From Streptomyces sp. DvalAA-43 (GTDB lineage: Bacteria > Actinomycetota > Actinomycetes > Streptomycetales > Streptomycetaceae), in NCBI RefSeq assembly GCF_900091725.1, contig NZ_FMBW01000071.1, forward strand, positions 434,001 through 498,000: a stretch of DNA of 64,000 nucleotides, written 5' to 3'. Under the pieces are notes generated by a model, which was not told where the DNA came from, did not search any database, and saw only the letters and a program-made list of their open reading frames with translations. Both the position numbers and the translations under genes were made by a program. Within the stretch, counting starts at the first letter, position 1, and each line of letters begins with the position of its first letter. Below are positions 17,606-26,238 of the stretch, piece after piece.

Positions 17606-18127
17606 ATGTCAGCTGAACAAATGGCCGACGGGGGCGAGGAGCCGGGCCAGGCGCCGCCCGCGCGCCCGCTCGACGCCATCGATCGCGGCATCCTGCGACT
17701 GCTCCAGACGGACGGCCGCGCCTCGATAAGGTCGGTGGCCGATCGCGTCCATGTGTCCCGGGCCAACGCCTACGCCCGGATCAGCCGGCTCATCGACGAC
17801 GGCGTGATCCGCGGCTTCAGCGCGCGCGTGGACCATGAGCGGGCGGGTCAGGGAGCCTCCGCGTACATCACGCTCAAGATCGTCCAGAACTCCTGGCGCA
17901 CGGTCCGCGAGCAGCTCCAGGCGCTGCCGGGGGCCACTCATATCGCGCTGGTCAGCGGCGACTTCGACGTCCTGCTGCTGGTGCACACCCCGGACAACAG
18001 ATCGCTGCGCGAACTGGTCCTGACGAGGATCCAGTCCATCCCGGAGGTGCTCTCCACCCGTACGCTCCTGGTGTTCGAGGAGACGGACCTGGCCCCGGGC
18101 CCGGACGGACCCACCGAGCTCACCTGA
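17606..18127 (+). CDS. Lrp/AsnC family regulator, likely controlling bkd
   Basis: The 173-residue protein has an AsnC helix-turn-helix (LDAIDRGILRLLQTDGRASIRSVADRV, then SRANAYARISRLIDDGVI; about 23-75) and a RAM effector domain (about 85-160, ending STRTLLVFEETDL). Such regulators form octamers and respond to amino acids. Position next to the branched-chain dehydrogenase suggests Val/Leu/Ile as ligand, by analogy with BkdR of pseudomonads. The ATG at 17606 follows gggaggcggg. The frame is open upstream to 17540, but that part crosses a DnaA box and lacks family similarity. Confidence 0.92.
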   Translation: MSAEQMADGGEEPGQAPPARPLDAIDRGILRLLQTDGRASIRSVADRVHVSRANAYARISRLIDDGVIRGFSARVDHERAGQGASAYITLKIVQNSWRTVREQLQALPGATHIALVSGDFDVLLLVHTPDNRSLRELVLTRIQSIPEVLSTRTLLVFEETDLAPGPDGPTELT

Positions 18128-18211
18128 GGACCACGCGGCCGCCGATGGCTCAGCACCTCAGCAGCCCAACACCCCAACGGCCTGGCGGCTCGGTAGCTCG
18201 ACGGCTACGGC

Positions 18212-18805
18212 TCAGCGGCTGGACCGCATCCCCTCGAAGGCCACGCGAACGAGCGTGTCCGCCAGCCGCTCCCCGTCGACCCCGCCGTCGGGCAGCGGCC
18301 GGTACCACTCCACCAGGGAGTTGACCATCCCGAAGAGCAGCCGCGTCACCAGCCGTATGTCCACGTCGGAGCGGAGGTCGCCGTCCGCGACCGCCGCCTT
18401 CAGCAGATCGGTCACCCGCTGGTCGAACTCGCGCCGCCGCTCCATGGCCCAGCGCTCGGTCTTCGTATTGCCCCGTACGCGCAGCAGCAGCGTGACGTAG
18501 GGCAATTCGGCTATCAGCACATCGACGGTGCGACGGGTGACGTATTCGACCCGCTCGATCGCACGCCCCTGCGTCGACCCCGGCTCGTCGAGAATTCCGA
18601 AGAGCCCGTCCAGCGCGCGGCTGACCGCGCGGCGCAGGAGTTCTTCCTTGCCCGCGACGTGGTGGTAGATCGACGACTTGGAGATGCCCGCCGCCTTGGA
18701 GAGGTGCTCCATGGACGTGCCGTCGTAGCCGCGCTCGTTGAAGACACGGACGGCAACGGTGAGCAGAGTCTCCGGGGTGTACGTGTCCCGCTTGGCCGTG
18801 GTCAT
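18212..18805 (-). CDS. TetR family regulator of the phenylacetate genes (PaaR-like)
   Basis: This 197-residue TetR protein has the N-terminal helix-turn-helix (RVFNERGYDGTSMEHLSKAAGISKSSIYHHVAGKEELL split over residues about 18-55) and a helical ligand-binding domain. It diverges from paaN, with a palindrome ACCGATCGTTCGGT in the 123-bp gap. The same palindrome type precedes paaA and also sits in the bkd/AsnC gap, so this gene is the obvious candidate to bind all three. Actinobacterial PaaR proteins respond to phenylacetyl-CoA; that ligand is assumed here. Confidence 0.88.
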   Translation of the reverse strand: MTTAKRDTYTPETLLTVAVRVFNERGYDGTSMEHLSKAAGISKSSIYHHVAGKEELLRRAVSRALDGLFGILDEPGSTQGRAIERVEYVTRRTVDVLIAELPYVTLLLRVRGNTKTERWAMERRREFDQRVTDLLKAAVADGDLRSDVDIRLVTRLLFGMVNSLVEWYRPLPDGGVDGERLADTLVRVAFEGMRSSR

Positions 18806-18827
18806 GTCCGCGATCCTCCCCTACGAG

Positions 18828-18836
18828 TTGTCCACA
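18828..18836 (+). promoter_or_regulatory. DnaA box between tetR and paaN
   Basis: TTGTCCACA matches the Streptomyces DnaA box consensus exactly. It lies 25 bp before the TetR palindrome. Confidence 0.7.
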
Positions 18837-18860
18837 GGTTTGGCGGGCCCCCTTGTCCCG

Positions 18861-18874
18861 ACCGATCGTTCGGT
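18861..18874. promoter_or_regulatory. TetR-type operator upstream of paaN
   Basis: ACCGATCGTTCGGT has ACCGA and TCGGT arms around a 4-base centre. It lies 54 bp before the paaN start and 55 bp before the tetR start, so it could govern both. Confidence 0.75.
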
Positions 18875-18928
18875 TACTCTAACTCTGTCCGCCCGTCCCC
18901 GCCCAGCTCGACGAGGAGTTGGTCCGTC

Positions 18929-20629
18929 ATGGCCGCCGAGCTCTCCCCGCACCTGCTCTCCGAGAAGCACCGCCCCACGCTCGACCAGGCCCTCGACGCG
19001 ATCCGTACGCGCGCCTACTGGTCCCCGCACCCCGAGCATCCGAAGGCATACGGCGAGGGCGGCGCCCCCGGCAGCCTGAGCGCGGCCGAGGGCAAGGCAG
19101 CCTTCGACGCCGTGCTGAACACCCGGCTCGATCTCGGCCAGCCCGGCACCGACGGCTGGACGGGCGGGGAGATCTCTCCCTACGGTCCGGTGCTCGGCGT
19201 CGAATATCCGCACGCCGACCTGGACGTCCTGCTTCCGGCCATGCGCGCGGGCATGCCCGCCTGGCGTGCGGCGGGCCCCGAGACCAGGGCCCTGGTCTGC
19301 CTGGAGATCCTCGCCCGGATCAGCGCCAGGACCCACGAATTCGGTCACGCCGTGATGCACACCAGCGGCCAGGCCTTCATGATGGCGTTCCAGGCGGGCG
19401 GCCCTCACGCCCAGGACCGCGGCCTGGAGGCGGTGGCGTACGCCTACGAGGAGCAGATCCGCACCCCGCAGAACGCCGACTGGTCCAAACCGCAGGGCAA
19501 GCGTGACCCGCTCCAGCTGCGGAAGTCGTTCACTCCGGCTCCGCGCGGCATCTCGCTCCTGATCGGCTGCAACACCTTCCCCACCTGGAACGGCTACCCC
19601 GGCCTCTTCGCCTCCCTGGCCACCGGCAACCCCGTCCTGGTCAAGCCGCACCCGCGCGCCGTGCTTCCGCTCGCGCTCACGGTGCAGCTGGCCCGCGAGG
19701 TGCTCGCCGAGGCGGGCTTCGATCCCAACCTGGTCGCCCTGGCCGCCGAACGGCCGGGCGAGGGCATCGCGAAGACCCTCGCACTCCGCCCCGAGATCAA
19801 GATCATCGACTACACGGGCTCCACCGCCTTCGGCGACTGGCTGGAGGACAACGCCCGCCAGGCCCAGGTCTACACGGAGAAGGCCGGGGTCAACACGATC
19901 GTCCTCGACTCCACGGACGACTACCGCGGCATGGTGTCCAACCTGGCGTTCTCGCTCTCCCTGTACAGCGGCCAGATGTGCACGACCCCGCAGAACCTGC
20001 TGATCCCCCGGGACGGCATCACCACCGACGCCGGCGACAAGACGTACGACGAAGTGGTCGCCGACATCGCCGCCGCGGTCTCCGGCCTGCTGGGCGACGA
20101 CACCCGGGCGAACGCGCTGCTCGGCGCCCTGGTCAACCCCGATGTGAAGGCCCGCCTGGAGGCAGCCGCGGATCTGGGCGAAGTCGCCCTGCCCTCCCGT
20201 GAGGTGGCCAACCCGGAGTTCCCCGACGCCGTGGTCCGCACCCCCGTCGTCGTCAAGCTGGACGCCACCAAGCCGGACGACGAGGAGCACTACCTGTCGG
20301 AGTGCTTCGGCCCGGTCGCCTTCGCGGTAGCGGTCGACTCGACGGCCGACGCCGTCGAGCTGCTCCGTCGTACGGTGCGCGACCAGGGAGCGATGACGGT
20401 CGGCGCGTACACCACCTCACCCAAGGTGGAGCGCGCGGTGGAGGACGTCTGCCTGGACGAATCGGCCCAGCTGTCGCTGAACCTGACCGGCGGGGTGTAC
20501 GTCAACCAGACCGCGGCCTTCTCCGACTTCCACGGCTCGGGCGGCAACCCGGCCGCGAACGCCGCGCTGTGCGACGGAGCCTTCGTGTCCAACCGCTTCC
20601 GCATGGTGGAGGTCCGCCGCCAGGCATGA
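18929..20629 (+). CDS. paaN: Phenylacetic acid degradation protein PaaN (aldehyde dehydrogenase-type)
   Basis: The 566-residue protein is a diverged aldehyde dehydrogenase of the PaaN family. The catalytic cysteine is in YSGQMCTTPQN (about residue 350). An NAD-binding segment (IIDYTGSTAFGDWLEDNA) and YTEKAGVN stand where classic enzymes have ELGGKN. In phenylacetate catabolism the semialdehyde formed after ring opening must be oxidised to the 3-oxo-dehydrosuberyl-CoA route, the proposed job of PaaN. It lacks the MaoC hydratase half of E. coli PaaZ. The ATG at 18929 follows gaggagttgg. It is separated from paaA by three minus-strand genes but shares the operator type. Confidence 0.93.
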   Translation: MAAELSPHLLSEKHRPTLDQALDAIRTRAYWSPHPEHPKAYGEGGAPGSLSAAEGKAAFDAVLNTRLDLGQPGTDGWTGGEISPYGPVLGVEYPHADLDVLLPAMRAGMPAWRAAGPETRALVCLEILARISARTHEFGHAVMHTSGQAFMMAFQAGGPHAQDRGLEAVAYAYEEQIRTPQNADWSKPQGKRDPLQLRKSFTPAPRGISLLIGCNTFPTWNGYPGLFASLATGNPVLVKPHPRAVLPLALTVQLAREVLAEAGFDPNLVALAAERPGEGIAKTLALRPEIKIIDYTGSTAFGDWLEDNARQAQVYTEKAGVNTIVLDSTDDYRGMVSNLAFSLSLYSGQMCTTPQNLLIPRDGITTDAGDKTYDEVVADIAAAVSGLLGDDTRANALLGALVNPDVKARLEAAADLGEVALPSREVANPEFPDAVVRTPVVVKLDATKPDDEEHYLSECFGPVAFAVAVDSTADAVELLRRTVRDQGAMTVGAYTTSPKVERAVEDVCLDESAQLSLNLTGGVYVNQTAAFSDFHGSGGNPAANAALCDGAFVSNRFRMVEVRRQA

Positions 20630-20749
20630 CCCGGGGCCCCGGGGGCGGGGCCGGCGGCCGAGGGCCGATGGGCGGGGGCCGAGAGGCGAGAGCCCGGACC
20701 GACGAGCCCCGCCCCGGTCCCGCCCGGCCCCGTCCCCCTCCCAGACCGT

Positions 20750-21568
20750 CTAGCTCCCCGCCTCCGGGATCTCCGCGTACCGCTGCACCCAGGCGTGCAT
20801 GGCGATAGCGGCCGCGGCTCCCGCGTTGATCGACCGCGTCGACCCGAACTGCGCGATGGAGCACACCATCGCCGCGTGCTTGCGGGCCTCCTCGGTGAGC
20901 CCGGGGCCTTCCTGTCCGAAGAGCAGTACGCAGCGGCGCGGCAGCTCGGTCCGCTCCAGGGGCACCGCCCCCGGCAGATTGTCGATCCCGATGATCGGCA
21001 GGCCCTCGGCCGCCGCCCAAGCGGTCAGCGACTCCGTGTCGGGGTGGTGTCGCACATGCTGGTACCGGTCGGTGACCATCGCGCCGCGCCGGTTCCAGCG
21101 CCGCCGCCCCACGATGTGGATCTCCTTGGCGAGAAAGGCGTTCGCCGTGCGCACCACGGAGCCGATGTTGAAGTCGTGGCCCCAGTTCTCGACCGCGACA
21201 TGGAAGTCGTGCCGCCGCAGATCCAGATCGGCGACGATCGCCTCCCGGGTCCAGTACCGGTAGCCGTCGCCCACATTGCGCCGGTCGCCGTGGGCGAGCA
21301 GCTCGGGGTCGTACCGCTCGTCGACGGGCCACGGCAGCGGGTGGGGCCCGACGCCGATCTCCGTCCCGAACCCGTCGTCGTACTGCGTCGGCTCCGCCGC
21401 CGCACCGGGCTCCCCGCCCGCTGCGGACCCAAGGGACGCCTCGGACCCAGGGGACGCCTCGGGCGCGAGGGGCGTCTCGGGCGCGACGGCCTCCTCGATC
21501 AACGATTCCCCGCCGCCACTGCCTGCGCCGCCCCTGCTGCCCGTACTGCCGTTCTCGCTCCTGCTCAC
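20750..21568 (-). CDS. TrmH/SpoU family RNA 2'-O-methyltransferase
   Basis: The 272-residue protein has a poorly conserved acidic N-terminus (about 1-75) and a SpoU methyltransferase domain. It shows NWGHDFNIGSVVRTANAF (N and R of motif 1), LLFGQEGPGLTEEA (motif 2) and STRSINAGAAAAIAMHAW (motif 3, SAM and dimer knot). It should methylate a ribose in tRNA or rRNA; which position cannot be told. Its start overlaps the HTTM stop by 4 bases, so it is the third gene of the DUF5819-HTTM-TrmH transcript, an odd partner for membrane proteins. Confidence 0.92.
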   Translation of the reverse strand: MSRSENGSTGSRGGAGSGGGESLIEEAVAPETPLAPEASPGSEASLGSAAGGEPGAAAEPTQYDDGFGTEIGVGPHPLPWPVDERYDPELLAHGDRRNVGDGYRYWTREAIVADLDLRRHDFHVAVENWGHDFNIGSVVRTANAFLAKEIHIVGRRRWNRRGAMVTDRYQHVRHHPDTESLTAWAAAEGLPIIGIDNLPGAVPLERTELPRRCVLLFGQEGPGLTEEARKHAAMVCSIAQFGSTRSINAGAAAAIAMHAWVQRYAEIPEAGS

Positions 21569-22830
21569 CCCACGAGCGTATGGCCCCCGTCGCCGCTGTG
21601 CTGCGGGGCCTCCTCGTCACCGTCACCACGCCGCTGCCCGGGTACCTCGGCCCTGCCCGGGAACAACAGCTTCCGGGTGAGGGTCACCCGGGAGCCCAAC
21701 CACACCAGGAAGACGGTCGGCAGGAAGACGGAGTCGGCGGCGATCATCGCCATGGAGAAGAAGGGCAGCCCGAGCAGCAGGGCGATACCGGCGTGCTCGC
21801 ACATCATGGCGACGAGGAGGACGTTCTTGACCCGCCGGTTGAACAGGGTGAAGGGAAACGCGACCTGGACGATGACCGTGCCGTACGTCAGCAGCATCAC
21901 CATCACGCTGTTGGAGGCGAGGATGTCCGACAGTCCGGGCCAGGGCGTGAAGTAGTCGAGCTTGAGCGGGTAGTACAGCGCCGTGCCGTCCTGCCACCGC
22001 GAACCCTGGATCTTGTACCACCCCGCGGTGGCGTAGATCAGACAGACCTCGGCCATGATCACGACGAGGGTCGCGTTGTGGGCGAGGTTGGCGACGACAT
22101 CGAGCAGGGTGCGCGATTCGCTGTGCGGCGCGTAACGGTTCACGGCCCACCAGGCGCCCTCGCCGATCCAGAGGATCCAGAGGAGGGCCGGCAGCCACCA
22201 GGTGCCGCCGAGCCCGTCGGTCACGCTGGCCGCGATCAGCACCAGGCCGAGCACCACCCAGAGGACCGCACCGGCCACATTCGTCCGCGCCCGGCTCCGA
22301 GGGTCGTCCGCTGCCTCACGCGCCTGTCGCGCCGCACGCCGGGCGTCCAGCGACCAGACCCGCCCGCAGCGGGTGAGCATCAGATAGATCGCCATGAGGT
22401 GGATGACGTTGTCGCCGCCGTCACCCATGAAGATGCTGCGGTTCTGAAGGGAGAGCACCCCGGCCATGAAGAGGACCGACATGGCTCGGGTGTGCCAGCC
22501 GACCATCAGCAGCGCCGCGGAGATCAGCGCGATCGCGTACACGATCTCGAACCAGACCGTGCTGTCCGACCACATGAGCGCGGTGAACGACTGGTTCCCG
22601 GCTATCAGCTGCTGCGCCATGTCCCAGCCCCATGGGGCGTCGGGGCCGTACATCTCGTGGCGGTGCGGCAGTTCGCGCAGCAGGAAGAACAGATAGGTGG
22701 CCGAGAAACCGATCCGGATGACGGCACTCTGGTACCGGCCGAAGGCCGTGGAGGTGATGCGCTGGATGGCGCGGGCGACCTTGTGGTCGACCCTGCGGCC
22801 GGTCTTGCGGTCGAGGGCAGGTGCACTCAC
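21565..22830 (-). CDS. HTTM-domain polytopic membrane protein
   Basis: The 421-residue protein has several hydrophobic helices and the horizontally transferred transmembrane (HTTM) layout also seen in vitamin-K-dependent gamma-carboxylases and in SdpB. It shows FFLLRELPHRHEMYGPDAPWGW near the N-terminus, a helix group at about 75-230, and GWYKIQGSRWQDGTALYYPL about residue 275. The K-I-x-G-x-x-W-x-x-G-x-A-x-Y-Y string is a hallmark of this family. It overlaps DUF5819 upstream and TrmH downstream by 4 bases each. SdpA/SdpB mature a secreted toxin in Bacillus, but no toxin gene is visible here, so the role is open. Confidence 0.85.
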   Translation of the reverse strand: MSAPALDRKTGRRVDHKVARAIQRITSTAFGRYQSAVIRIGFSATYLFFLLRELPHRHEMYGPDAPWGWDMAQQLIAGNQSFTALMWSDSTVWFEIVYAIALISAALLMVGWHTRAMSVLFMAGVLSLQNRSIFMGDGGDNVIHLMAIYLMLTRCGRVWSLDARRAARQAREAADDPRSRARTNVAGAVLWVVLGLVLIAASVTDGLGGTWWLPALLWILWIGEGAWWAVNRYAPHSESRTLLDVVANLAHNATLVVIMAEVCLIYATAGWYKIQGSRWQDGTALYYPLKLDYFTPWPGLSDILASNSVMVMLLTYGTVIVQVAFPFTLFNRRVKNVLLVAMMCEHAGIALLLGLPFFSMAMIAADSVFLPTVFLVWLGSRVTLTRKLLFPGRAEVPGQRRGDGDEEAPQHSGDGGHTLVG

Positions 22831-23588
22831 TTGTCCGCCCCCTTGGCGCTCGCGGGAAGGTCAGCGGCGGTCACCGTCCACCACGGCAGTACCCGGTAGG
22901 ACGGCCGCGTGCTGATCTTCTCCTCGCTCCACGGGGGCGCCCCGACGGACCGCACCTCGGAACGGACCTGGATGCGCTCGACGGTGCCGCCGTAGTCGTG
23001 CTCGCCGAGACGCAGCATCACGATGCGGCGGATGTAGCGCTCGGAGAGCTGTCCGCGAAGGCCGTTGGCCCGGTTCTCGTTGTCGTGGGAGCCGAGGTAG
23101 AAGTCCCAGGCGCGACGGAGTTCGTTCTGGTGGACGTGGCTCGGGAGGAGGTTGCCGCGTATCGCCTTGCCGTCCTCGCCGGAGAGACTCATCCAGGAAG
23201 TGGTGCGGCGTCCGTCGGCGCCGGATATCTCGGCCCGTACGTGCACGGCGACGTTCTGCTGAAGCGGGTTCGGGGCGAAGAGCTTCCAGTTCTGCTCGAA
23301 CTCGGGGTAGATCCACTCGTCGACCGCTTCGCCGTGCTGCTTGGTCAGGGTGTTGGAGGGTGCGACGTGCAGAAACACCATGGCCAGTTGTCCACAGGCG
23401 ACCAGCCCGATGACGGACAGCGCGACCGCGGCGACGATCTGGTACGGAAGCGACAGGGCGGCGATTCCGCCGCGCGGACCTGATTCAGGCGTCTGACCAG
23501 TACCGGAAGGAATTTCTTCACACAGATCCGGCCCCGGATCGGCGGCCTCGCTCCCGCTTTCGGCGCCCCTGTCGTCGTACGAATCCAT
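22827..23588 (-). CDS. DUF5819-like membrane-anchored protein
   Basis: The 253-residue protein has an acidic cytoplasmic N-terminus, one membrane helix (VAAVALSVIGLVACGQLAMVF, about 52-75) and an extracytoplasmic domain (FEQNWKLFAPNPLQQNVAVHVRAEI). The W-x-L-F-A-P-x-P motif is typical of this family and also of SdpA-like proteins that partner HTTM proteins. It heads the coupled HTTM/TrmH operon and diverges from paaA. The TetR palindrome in the gap could therefore act on both directions. The biochemical function is unknown. Confidence 0.82.
   Translation of the reverse strand: MDSYDDRGAESGSEAADPGPDLCEEIPSGTGQTPESGPRGGIAALSLPYQIVAAVALSVIGLVACGQLAMVFLHVAPSNTLTKQHGEAVDEWIYPEFEQNWKLFAPNPLQQNVAVHVRAEISGADGRRTTSWMSLSGEDGKAIRGNLLPSHVHQNELRRAWDFYLGSHDNENRANGLRGQLSERYIRRIVMLRLGEHDYGGTVERIQVRSEVRSVGAPPWSEEKISTRPSYRVLPWWTVTAADLPASAKGADK
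23388..23396 (+). promoter_or_regulatory. DnaA box inside the DUF5819 gene
   Basis: TTGTCCACA, an exact Streptomyces DnaA box, lies in the DUF5819 coding region, where it encodes part of the membrane helix on the other strand. Confidence 0.55.
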
Positions 23589-23673
23589 CCCGCCCCGATC
23601 CCCGTCGATCCCCGGTCAGTCATCCACAGGGTTGACACCCTACGGGCCACCGACTCACCATTGAAGACATTGA

Positions 23674-23687
23674 ACCGAACGATCGGT
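23674..23687. promoter_or_regulatory. TetR-type operator upstream of paaA
   Basis: ACCGAACGATCGGT is a near-perfect 14-bp palindrome ending 16 bp before the paaA ATG. A TTGACA at 23632-23637 could be the -35 element, which would place the operator just after the transcript start. The site also lies upstream of the divergent DUF5819 gene. Confidence 0.78.
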
Positions 23688-23703
23688 CGGTAGGGAGCCC
23701 GGG

Positions 23704-24753
23704 ATGGCGGCAGTGACTGCGGACCAGACAGCGCAGGCGGGAGCGGACAGGCCCGAAGGGGCGGACGAGGCCCTGGAGGCGGTGTTCGACGCCGCGGTGG
23801 CGGCGGACGAGCGCATCGAGCCACGTGACTGGATGCCCGATGCGTACCGTGCGTCGCTGGTCAGGCAAATGGCCCAGCACGCCCACTCCGAAATCATCGG
23901 CATGCAGCCGGAGGCCAACTGGATCACGCGTGCGCCCTCGCTGCGCCGCAAGGCGATCCTGATGGCCAAGGTGCAGGACGAAGCGGGCCACGGGCTCTAT
24001 CTGTACAGCGCGGCGGAGACCCTCGGCACCGGACGCGAGGAGCTGCTCGACAAGCTTCACGCGGGCCGCCAGAGGTATTCGTCGATCTTCAACTACCCGA
24101 CGCTGACCTGGGCGGACGTCGGCGCGATCGGCTGGCTCGTGGACGGCGCCGCGATCACCAACCAGGTGCCGCTCTGCCGCTGCTCCTACGGCCCGTACGC
24201 CCGCGCGATGGTCCGCATCTGCAAGGAGGAGTCCTTCCACCAGCGCCAGGGGTACGAGCTGCTGCTCGCCCTCAGCCGCGGTACCCCGGCGCAGCACGAC
24301 ATGGCGCAGGACGCGGTGAACCGCTGGTGGTGGCCGTCCCTGATGATGTTCGGCCCGCCGGACGACGCATCGGCCCACTCGGCGCAGTCGATGACCTGGA
24401 AGATCAAGCGCCACTCCAACGACGAGCTGCGGCAGCGCTTCGTGGACATCTGCGTCCCGCAGGCCGAGACGCTGGGGCTCACCCTCCCGGACCCGGACCT
24501 CCGGTGGAACGAGGAGCGCGGCCAGCACGACTTCGGGGCGATCGACTGGAAGGAGTTCCAGGAGGTCCTGAAGGGCAACGGCCCGTGCAACGAGCAGCGC
24601 CTCGCCCAGCGCCGCCGGGCGCACGAGGAAGGTGCCTGGGTCCGGGACGCGGCGGTTGCCTACGCCGAGAAGCACACAGCGGCACCAGCACAGGCAGCAC
24701 CAGCACACGCGGCATCACGCGCAACAGCGGGGAACGGGGAGGCGACAGCATGA
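23704..24753 (+). CDS. paaA: Phenylacetyl-CoA 1,2-epoxidase subunit PaaA
   Basis: The 349-residue protein is the catalytic ferritin-like subunit of the PaaABCE monooxygenase. Diiron ligand motifs are visible in [17 protein letters not shown] and [13 protein letters not shown]. The complex epoxidises the CoA-activated ring. The C-terminus adds an Ala/His-rich tail ([17 protein letters not shown]). It heads a tight five-gene operon, with the ATGA overlap to paaB, behind the TetR operator. The ligase paaK and the isomerase and beta-oxidation genes are not in the window. Confidence 0.97.
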   Translation: MAAVTADQTAQAGADRPEGADEALEAVFDAAVAADERIEPRDWMPDAYRASLVRQMAQHAHSEIIGMQPEANWITRAPSLRRKAILMAKVQDEAGHGLYLYSAAETLGTGREELLDKLHAGRQRYSSIFNYPTLTWADVGAIGWLVDGAAITNQVPLCRCSYGPYARAMVRICKEESFHQRQGYELLLALSRGTPAQHDMAQDAVNRWWWPSLMMFGPPDDASAHSAQSMTWKIKRHSNDELRQRFVDICVPQAETLGLTLPDPDLRWNEERGQHDFGAIDWKEFQEVLKGNGPCNEQRLAQRRRAHEEGAWVRDAAVAYAEKHTAAPAQAAPAHAASRATAGNGEATA

Positions 24754-25040
24754 GCAGTTCGACCGAATGGCCACTGTGGGAGGTGTTCGTGCGCTCGCGC
24801 CGCGGCCTTTCCCACACCCACGCGGGCAGCCTGCACGCCCCGGACGCGGAGATGGCCCTGCGCAACGCGCGCGATCTGTACACGCGCCGATCCGAGGGCG
24901 TCTCCATCTGGGTGGTCCCGTCCGCACAGGTCACGGCCTCCTCGCCGGACGAGAAGGACTCCTTCTTCGAGCCGGCCGGCGACAAGCCGTACCGGCATCC
25001 GACGTTCTACGAGATCCCGGAAGGGGTGAAGCACCTGTGA
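24750..25040 (+). CDS. paaB: Phenylacetyl-CoA epoxidase subunit PaaB
   Basis: The 96-residue protein matches PaaB throughout: [31 protein letters not shown], with [17 protein letters not shown] later. PaaB bridges two PaaAC heterodimers in the epoxidase and has no metal site. The ATG overlaps the paaA stop and the end overlaps the paaC start (GTGA). Length equals the family norm. Confidence 0.97.
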   Translation: MSSSTEWPLWEVFVRSRRGLSHTHAGSLHAPDAEMALRNARDLYTRRSEGVSIWVVPSAQVTASSPDEKDSFFEPAGDKPYRHPTFYEIPEGVKHL

Positions 25041-25738
25041 CCGCGGCCCTCGCCCTGGGCGACGACGCGCTGGTGCTCTCGCACCGGCTGGGGGAGTGGG
25101 CGGGCCATGCGCCCGTGCTGGAAGAAGAAGTGGCCCTGGCCAATATCGCCCTGGACCTCCTGGGGCAGGCCCGGGTACTCCTCTCCCTGGTCGGGGACGA
25201 GGACGAGCTGGCCTACCTGCGCGAGGAACGCGCCTTCCGCAACGTCCAGCTGGTCGAGCAGCCGAACGGCGACTTCGCCCACACCATCGCCCGCCAGCTC
25301 TACTTCTCCACCTACCAGCGGCTGCTGTACGAGCAGCTGGCGGCTGGCGAGAGCGCGTTCGCCGGCCTGGCGGCGAAGGCCGTGAAGGAGGTCGCGTACC
25401 ACCAGGACCACGCCGAGCACTGGACGCTACGGCTCGGCGACGGCACGGACGAGAGCCATGACCGGATGCAGCTCGCCGTAGACGCCCTGTGGCGGTTCAC
25501 CGGCGAGCTGTTCGAGCCCGTGGAAGGCGTGGAGGTCGACTGGCAGTCGCTGCGCAGCGGCTGGCTGGAGTCCGTCTCCGCGGTGCTGGAGCGGGCCACG
25601 CTGACGCTGCCGACCGGTCCGCAGGCCGGGGCGTGGACGGCGGGCGCGGGACGCCAGGGAATCCACACCGAGCCCTTCGGCCGCATGATCGCCGAGATGC
25701 AGCATCTGCATCGCAGCCACCCGGGGGCGTCATGGTGA
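25037..25738 (+). CDS. paaC: Phenylacetyl-CoA epoxidase subunit PaaC
   Basis: The 233-residue protein is the structural ferritin-like partner of PaaA. Helices are recognisable in LGEWAGHAPVLEEEVALANIALDLLGQAR, and later come DFAHTIARQLYFSTYQRLLY and KEVAYHQDHAEHWTLRLGDGT. PaaC has kept the fold but not a competent diiron centre in characterised systems. The GTG at 25037 overlaps the paaB stop; its own stop overlaps paaD by 7 bases. Confidence 0.96.
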   Translation: MTAALALGDDALVLSHRLGEWAGHAPVLEEEVALANIALDLLGQARVLLSLVGDEDELAYLREERAFRNVQLVEQPNGDFAHTIARQLYFSTYQRLLYEQLAAGESAFAGLAAKAVKEVAYHQDHAEHWTLRLGDGTDESHDRMQLAVDALWRFTGELFEPVEGVEVDWQSLRSGWLESVSAVLERATLTLPTGPQAGAWTAGAGRQGIHTEPFGRMIAEMQHLHRSHPGASW

Positions 25739-26238
25739 CCGAGACACTCCTGGAGGAGGAGCTGCACCGCCTCGCAGGCTCCGTACCCGACCCCGAACTG
25801 CCCGTACTGACCCTGGACGAGCTAGGCGTTCTCCGGGGCGTGGATGTCCTCGCCCCCGGCAAGGTCACCGTGCGTCTCACCCCGACGTACACGGGCTGTC
25901 CCGCGATCGAGGCCATGTCCGCCGACATCAAGAGGGTCCTGCACGACCACGGCATACCGGAGGTCTCCGTGGTCACCGTGCTCTCACCGGCCTGGTCCAC
26001 GGACGACATCAGCGCCGAAGGGCGGCGCAAGCTGGCCGAGTTCGGCATAGCACCCCCGCGCCCGCACGATGCCGCGGCCGGCGCGGGCGGGCCGGTGCCG
26101 CTCACCCTCTCGGTCCGCTGCCCGCACTGCGGCTCGACCGATACGGAGCTGCTGAGCCGGTTCTCCTCCACCGCCTGCAAGGCGCTGCGCCGCTGTGTGA
26201 CGTGCCGCGAACCGTTCGACCACTTCAAGGAGTTGTAG
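25732..26238 (+). CDS. paaD: Phenylacetate degradation protein PaaD (Fe-S/MIP18 family)
   Basis: The 168-residue protein has an N-terminal DUF59/MIP18 domain (VPDPELPVLTLDELGVLRGV, then TPTYTGCPAIEAM) and a C-terminal CPHC...C..C metal motif (CPHCGSTDTELLSRFSSTAC, then RRCVTCREPF). PaaD is thought to assist Fe-S or diiron maturation of the epoxidase. The ATG at 25732 overlaps the end of paaC; a GTG at 25735 is a one-codon alternative. Its TAG stop is directly followed by the paaE ATG. Confidence 0.95.
   Translation: MVTETLLEEELHRLAGSVPDPELPVLTLDELGVLRGVDVLAPGKVTVRLTPTYTGCPAIEAMSADIKRVLHDHGIPEVSVVTVLSPAWSTDDISAEGRRKLAEFGIAPPRPHDAAAGAGGPVPLTLSVRCPHCGSTDTELLSRFSSTACKALRRCVTCREPFDHFKEL

Noticed and set aside
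20750-23703. A toxin or peptide precursor (SdpC-like) beside the HTTM/DUF5819 pair
   Set aside because: No small secreted open frame with credible codon use is present; the flanks are TrmH and paaA.
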